A model generated the notes under the pieces. It made no database searches. It was not told the origin of the DNA and was given only the letters and a program-made list of their open reading frames with translations. Position numbers and translations under genes: made by a program. DNA of 64,000 bases from CALOFP01 sp942492635 (GTDB lineage Bacteria; UBP6; UBA1177; CALOFP01): the NCBI GenBank assembly GCA_942492635.1, contig CALOFP010000003.1, positions 1 to 64,000 on the forward strand, in the 5' to 3' direction. Positions within the stretch are counted from its first letter, which is position 1. The number at the start of each line of letters is the position of its first letter. Shown piece by piece: positions 61,653-64,000 of this stretch.

Positions 61653-61680
61653 TTGATTTTTAATTTTGCACTTTTATAAT
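61653..61680 (+). promoter_or_regulatory. Promoter of the ornithine carbamoyltransferase gene
   Basis: TTGATT (61653-61658), 16 bases, TATAAT (61675-61680), 50 bases before the gene's ATG. Confidence 0.6.
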
Positions 61681-61730
61681 TCTGTCGACCGAGTTCTTGT
61701 TTGAAAACATAACAGATAGAGGAGGCTATT

Positions 61731-62723
61731 ATGGCACGTAACCTTAAAGGTAGACATTTTCTTACACTCAAAGAATTTACTCCTGAGGAGATCAGATATC
61801 TTCTTGATCTTTCCGCCGATCTTAAGGCAAAGAAGAGAGCCGGAATAAAAGGGGATCTTCTCGAAGGTAAAAACGTAGTTCTTCTTTTCGAGAAGACATC
61901 TACAAGAACACGCTGTGCTTTCGAAGTTGCAGCTTACGATGAAGGCGCTAAAGTTACTTTCCTTTCCAACAGCCAGATGGGTAAAAAGGAATCAATCGAA
62001 GATACAGCTAAGGTTCTCGGACGTTTCTACGATGGAATCGAGTTCCGTGGTTTCAAGCAGGAAACTGTTGAAAACCTTGCAGCAAACGCTGGAGTTCCTG
62101 TATGGAACGGTCTTACAGACCTTTACCACCCGACTCAGATTCTTGCAGACTTCCTCACAATCGAGGAGCACGTAGCAAAACCTCTCAACAAGGTTAAGTT
62201 CGTATACGTCGGTGATGCAAGAAACAACATGGGTAACTCCCTCATGATCGGTGCTGCAAAGATGGGAATGCACTTCGTAGCTCTTGCTCCGAAGGAACTT
62301 TTCCCGGAAGAGGCTCTCGTAGCTGAGATGAACGAACTCTGCAAAACTACCGGCGGAAAGATCGAACTCATCGAGGACGTAGCTACAGCTGTTAAGGATG
62401 CTGATGTTATCTACACAGATGTTTGGGTTTCCATGGGTGAGGAGCACCTCTTCGAAGAGAGAATCAAGATGCTCACACCATACCAGGTTAACATGGATAT
62501 GATCAAGAAGACTGGAAACAGCGACTGCGTATTCCTTCACTGCCTCCCAGCTTTCCACGACGAAGAAACAGTTGTCGGAAAAGAGATCGCAGAGAAGTTC
62601 GGAATCTCCGAGATGGAAGTTACCGATGAGGTTTTCAGATCGACTCACTCCAAGGTTTTCGACGAAGCTGAGAACAGAATGCACACAATCAAAGCCGTTA
62701 TGTGCGCAACTATCGGAAGATAA
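61731..62723 (+). CDS. argF: Ornithine carbamoyltransferase
   Basis: A 330-residue transferase that joins carbamoyl phosphate and ornithine to citrulline. STRTR (carbamoyl-phosphate loop, about 56-60), HPTQ and HCLPAFHD are all intact. Catabolic (ArcB) and anabolic (ArgF) forms cannot be told apart here; no arc or arg neighbours are present. GGAGG precedes the ATG and a strong terminator follows. Confidence 0.93.
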   Translation: MARNLKGRHFLTLKEFTPEEIRYLLDLSADLKAKKRAGIKGDLLEGKNVVLLFEKTSTRTRCAFEVAAYDEGAKVTFLSNSQMGKKESIEDTAKVLGRFYDGIEFRGFKQETVENLAANAGVPVWNGLTDLYHPTQILADFLTIEEHVAKPLNKVKFVYVGDARNNMGNSLMIGAAKMGMHFVALAPKELFPEEALVAEMNELCKTTGGKIELIEDVATAVKDADVIYTDVWVSMGEEHLFEERIKMLTPYQVNMDMIKKTGNSDCVFLHCLPAFHDEETVVGKEIAEKFGISEMEVTDEVFRSTHSKVFDEAENRMHTIKAVMCATIGR

Positions 62724-62746
62724 GAATTTCTGTCTTCATTTTCTGC

Positions 62747-62772
62747 GGCGGGCCTTCGGGTCCGCCTTTTTT
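62747..62772 (+). terminator. Intrinsic terminator of argF
   Basis: GGCGGGCC-TTCG-GGTCCGCC forms an eight-base stem (one G-U pair) with a UUCG loop, followed by six T; 24 bases after the argF stop. Confidence 0.92.
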
Positions 62773-62813
62773 GTTTGCTATCAGCATCGATTCCATGTAG
62801 ATTGTGTGAGAGG

Positions 62814-62834
62814 AAAGTTCGAAAATCGAACTTT
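62814..62834. promoter_or_regulatory. Palindrome upstream of trxB
   Basis: AAAGTTCG-AAAAT-CGAACTTT is a perfect eight-base inverted repeat with a five-base loop. It lies about 110 bases before trxB and could be an operator or a small hairpin. No regulator is assigned. Confidence 0.4.
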
Positions 62835-62944
62835 GTATGAAAATCGGCAGCTGGCTTGAAAAGAAAAGTTATTGAAGTTACTGGTTTTTGCGATTTGAAT
62901 TCGCTCCGGCTGTTCGTCAATTTGATATTTTCAGGGAGTAAGAC

Positions 62945-63898
62945 ATGAAGGATTTATACGATCTCATCGTTGTCGGCGGCGGACCGGCAGGATTGACGGC
63001 GGCGATATACGCCGGAAGAGCAAAGATGAAGACACTGGTTATTGAGAAGATGAGCATCGGAGGTCAGCTGGCCATAACCGAGAAAATAGAGAACTACCCA
63101 GGCGTACCTTCAATCGGAGGCGCAGAGCTCGCTACCATAATGGAGCGTCAGGCACGCTCCTTCGGAGCCGAATTCGAGACCGGTGAAGTCAAGAGAATCG
63201 ATAAGGAAGGTGATGTTTTCACTGTTCGATTTGAGGACGAGGAGCTTCACGCAAAGTCTGTAGTCTACGCAGGAGGTTCTGTTCCCAGAATGATAGGAAT
63301 TCCCGGAGAGATGGAGTTTGCCGGAAGAGGTGTGAGCTACTGCGCAATCTGTGATGCGGCCTTCTATAGAAATCTCAAGGTTGCCGTTGTCGGTGGCGGA
63401 AATACTGCACTCGAAGAGGCTCTCTACCTTACGAAATTCGCATCTGAAGTCGTCCTGTTCCACAGAAGGGATGAGTTCAGGGCCCAGAAAATAATCCAGG
63501 AAGAGGTCAAAAGAAACCTGAAGATAAAAACGAGACTTTCCACAACGATTGAAGAGGTTAAAGGAAGTCAGTTTGTTGAAGAACTTGTGATTAAAGATCT
63601 TAAAACAGGGGAGATGACCACTGAAAAGTTCGATGGAATCTTTGTTTTCATCGGTTACAAGCCTTTTGTAGAACCTGTTCGTCATCTTGTTGACCTTACC
63701 GAGTATAACCGGATTGTTGTAGGAAGATTCATGGGTACGAAAACTAAGGGACTTTTCGCAGCAGGAGATGTTATCGACAAGGAGCTTTACCAGGTCGCGA
63801 CTGCGGTTGGAGACGGTGCTCAGGCGGCGGTTTCCGCTGAAATGTGTATCTCCGGAAAGTGTCCGGCTGAATTTGAGCCCAAGGGCTACAATATGTAA
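62945..63898 (+). CDS. trxB: Thioredoxin reductase
   Basis: A 317-residue flavoprotein disulfide reductase that reduces thioredoxin with NADPH. FAD motif GGGPAGLTAAIYAGRA, active-site CAICD, NAD(P) motif VVGGGNTALEEALYL, and GLFAAGDV are all intact. Length is typical. The stop is 12 bases before the next gene's ATG. Confidence 0.94.
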   Translation: MKDLYDLIVVGGGPAGLTAAIYAGRAKMKTLVIEKMSIGGQLAITEKIENYPGVPSIGGAELATIMERQARSFGAEFETGEVKRIDKEGDVFTVRFEDEELHAKSVVYAGGSVPRMIGIPGEMEFAGRGVSYCAICDAAFYRNLKVAVVGGGNTALEEALYLTKFASEVVLFHRRDEFRAQKIIQEEVKRNLKIKTRLSTTIEEVKGSQFVEELVIKDLKTGEMTTEKFDGIFVFIGYKPFVEPVRHLVDLTEYNRIVVGRFMGTKTKGLFAAGDVIDKELYQVATAVGDGAQAAVSAEMCISGKCPAEFEPKGYNM

Positions 63899-63910
63899 CG
63901 GAGACATTTA

Positions 63911-64000
63911 ATGTCGGATGAATTGTATTTTGAAAACAGGGAGTTCAGAAACCCGGGCGATGAAGGACTAGTTTTTGAAAAAAGAACATTTTCCCGCTGC
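63911..64000 (+). CDS. Start of an unidentified gene, cut by the window end
   Basis: An ATG with GGAGA upstream starts 12 bases after trxB. The 30 visible codons (MSDELYFENREF, GLVFEKRTFSRC) stay open to the window's edge. Too short to identify; it is probably co-transcribed with trxB. Confidence 0.55.
   Translation, partial: MSDELYFENREFRNPGDEGLVFEKRTFSRC

Noticed and set aside
1..64000. CRISPR arrays, prophage genes, complete insertion sequences or a toxin-antitoxin pair
   Set aside because: No regularly spaced repeats, transposase, integrase or phage structural genes were recognised; the dispersed elements found have no coding capacity.

Overview
The window reads as a Gram-negative bacterial chromosome segment. 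The evidence is a TonB-dependent outer-membrane receptor, a predicted outer-membrane barrel, an ExbB/TolQ-like protein and about ten lipoproteins with signal peptides. Several lipoproteins carry Asp/Glu/Ser-rich tethers followed by Cys-rich knots, a style I associate with deltaproteobacterial/myxobacterial-type lineages. I cannot name the organism from the sequence alone. Base composition is moderate, except that the first ~2.1 kb is visibly GC-rich and encodes a fragment of an RTX/VCBS surface protein typical of other proteobacteria. That end may be an assembly chimera or a transferred fragment.

Layout: 1-2171 GC-rich RTX fragment. 2.3-4.8 kb small Cys-rich lipoprotein, OsmC protein, Orn/Lys/Arg decarboxylase. 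4.8-7.1 kb (minus) winged-helix protein, response regulator and tandem HD-GYP protein. 7.4-12.8 kb M18 aminopeptidase, then a nucleoside-salvage run (purine nucleoside phosphorylase, cytidine deaminase, amidohydrolase, radical SAM protein). 13.1-15.9 kb hybrid histidine kinase. 16.2-21.9 kb accessory stretch: TRL-like and ankyrin lipoproteins, a ferritin-like/receiver fusion, a barrel-like protein, tRNA-Glu and a lipoprotein. 21.9-28.9 kb cobalamin riboswitch followed by a BtuB-type receptor and three surface lipoproteins. 29-31.6 kb bioD, a Fur/PerR-family regulator with a palindromic operator, and coaE. 31.7-36.8 kb lipoprotein, hypothetical, gatCAB, ThiF-like. 37-44.5 kb AT-rich lipoprotein, AOR-family oxidoreductase with ferredoxin partner, MATE pump, PEP carboxykinase. 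44.9-53.2 kb housekeeping (GGDEF protein, serC, rplU-rpmA-obgE, PilZ protein, panD, FKBP, ilvA, ExbB-like, NUDIX). 53.6-61 kb four-gene PrkA/DUF444/SpoVR/PrkA-like operon. 61.2-64 kb lipoprotein, ornithine carbamoyltransferase, thioredoxin reductase and the start of one more gene.

The most interesting content is: (i) a riboswitch-controlled cobalamin capture locus whose composition resembles the BtuB/BtuG/BtuH surface systems of Bacteroidota but in a different kind of genome; (ii) a PrkA-DUF444-SpoVR operon closed by a second, divergent PrkA-like ATPase/kinase; (iii) four copies of a dispersed palindromic intergenic element (101-171 bp) whose ends are ~23-bp inverted repeats beginning TTAATGA; (iv) a fusion of a ferritin-like four-helix domain to a degenerate response-regulator receiver. 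No CRISPR array, prophage or complete insertion sequence was seen.
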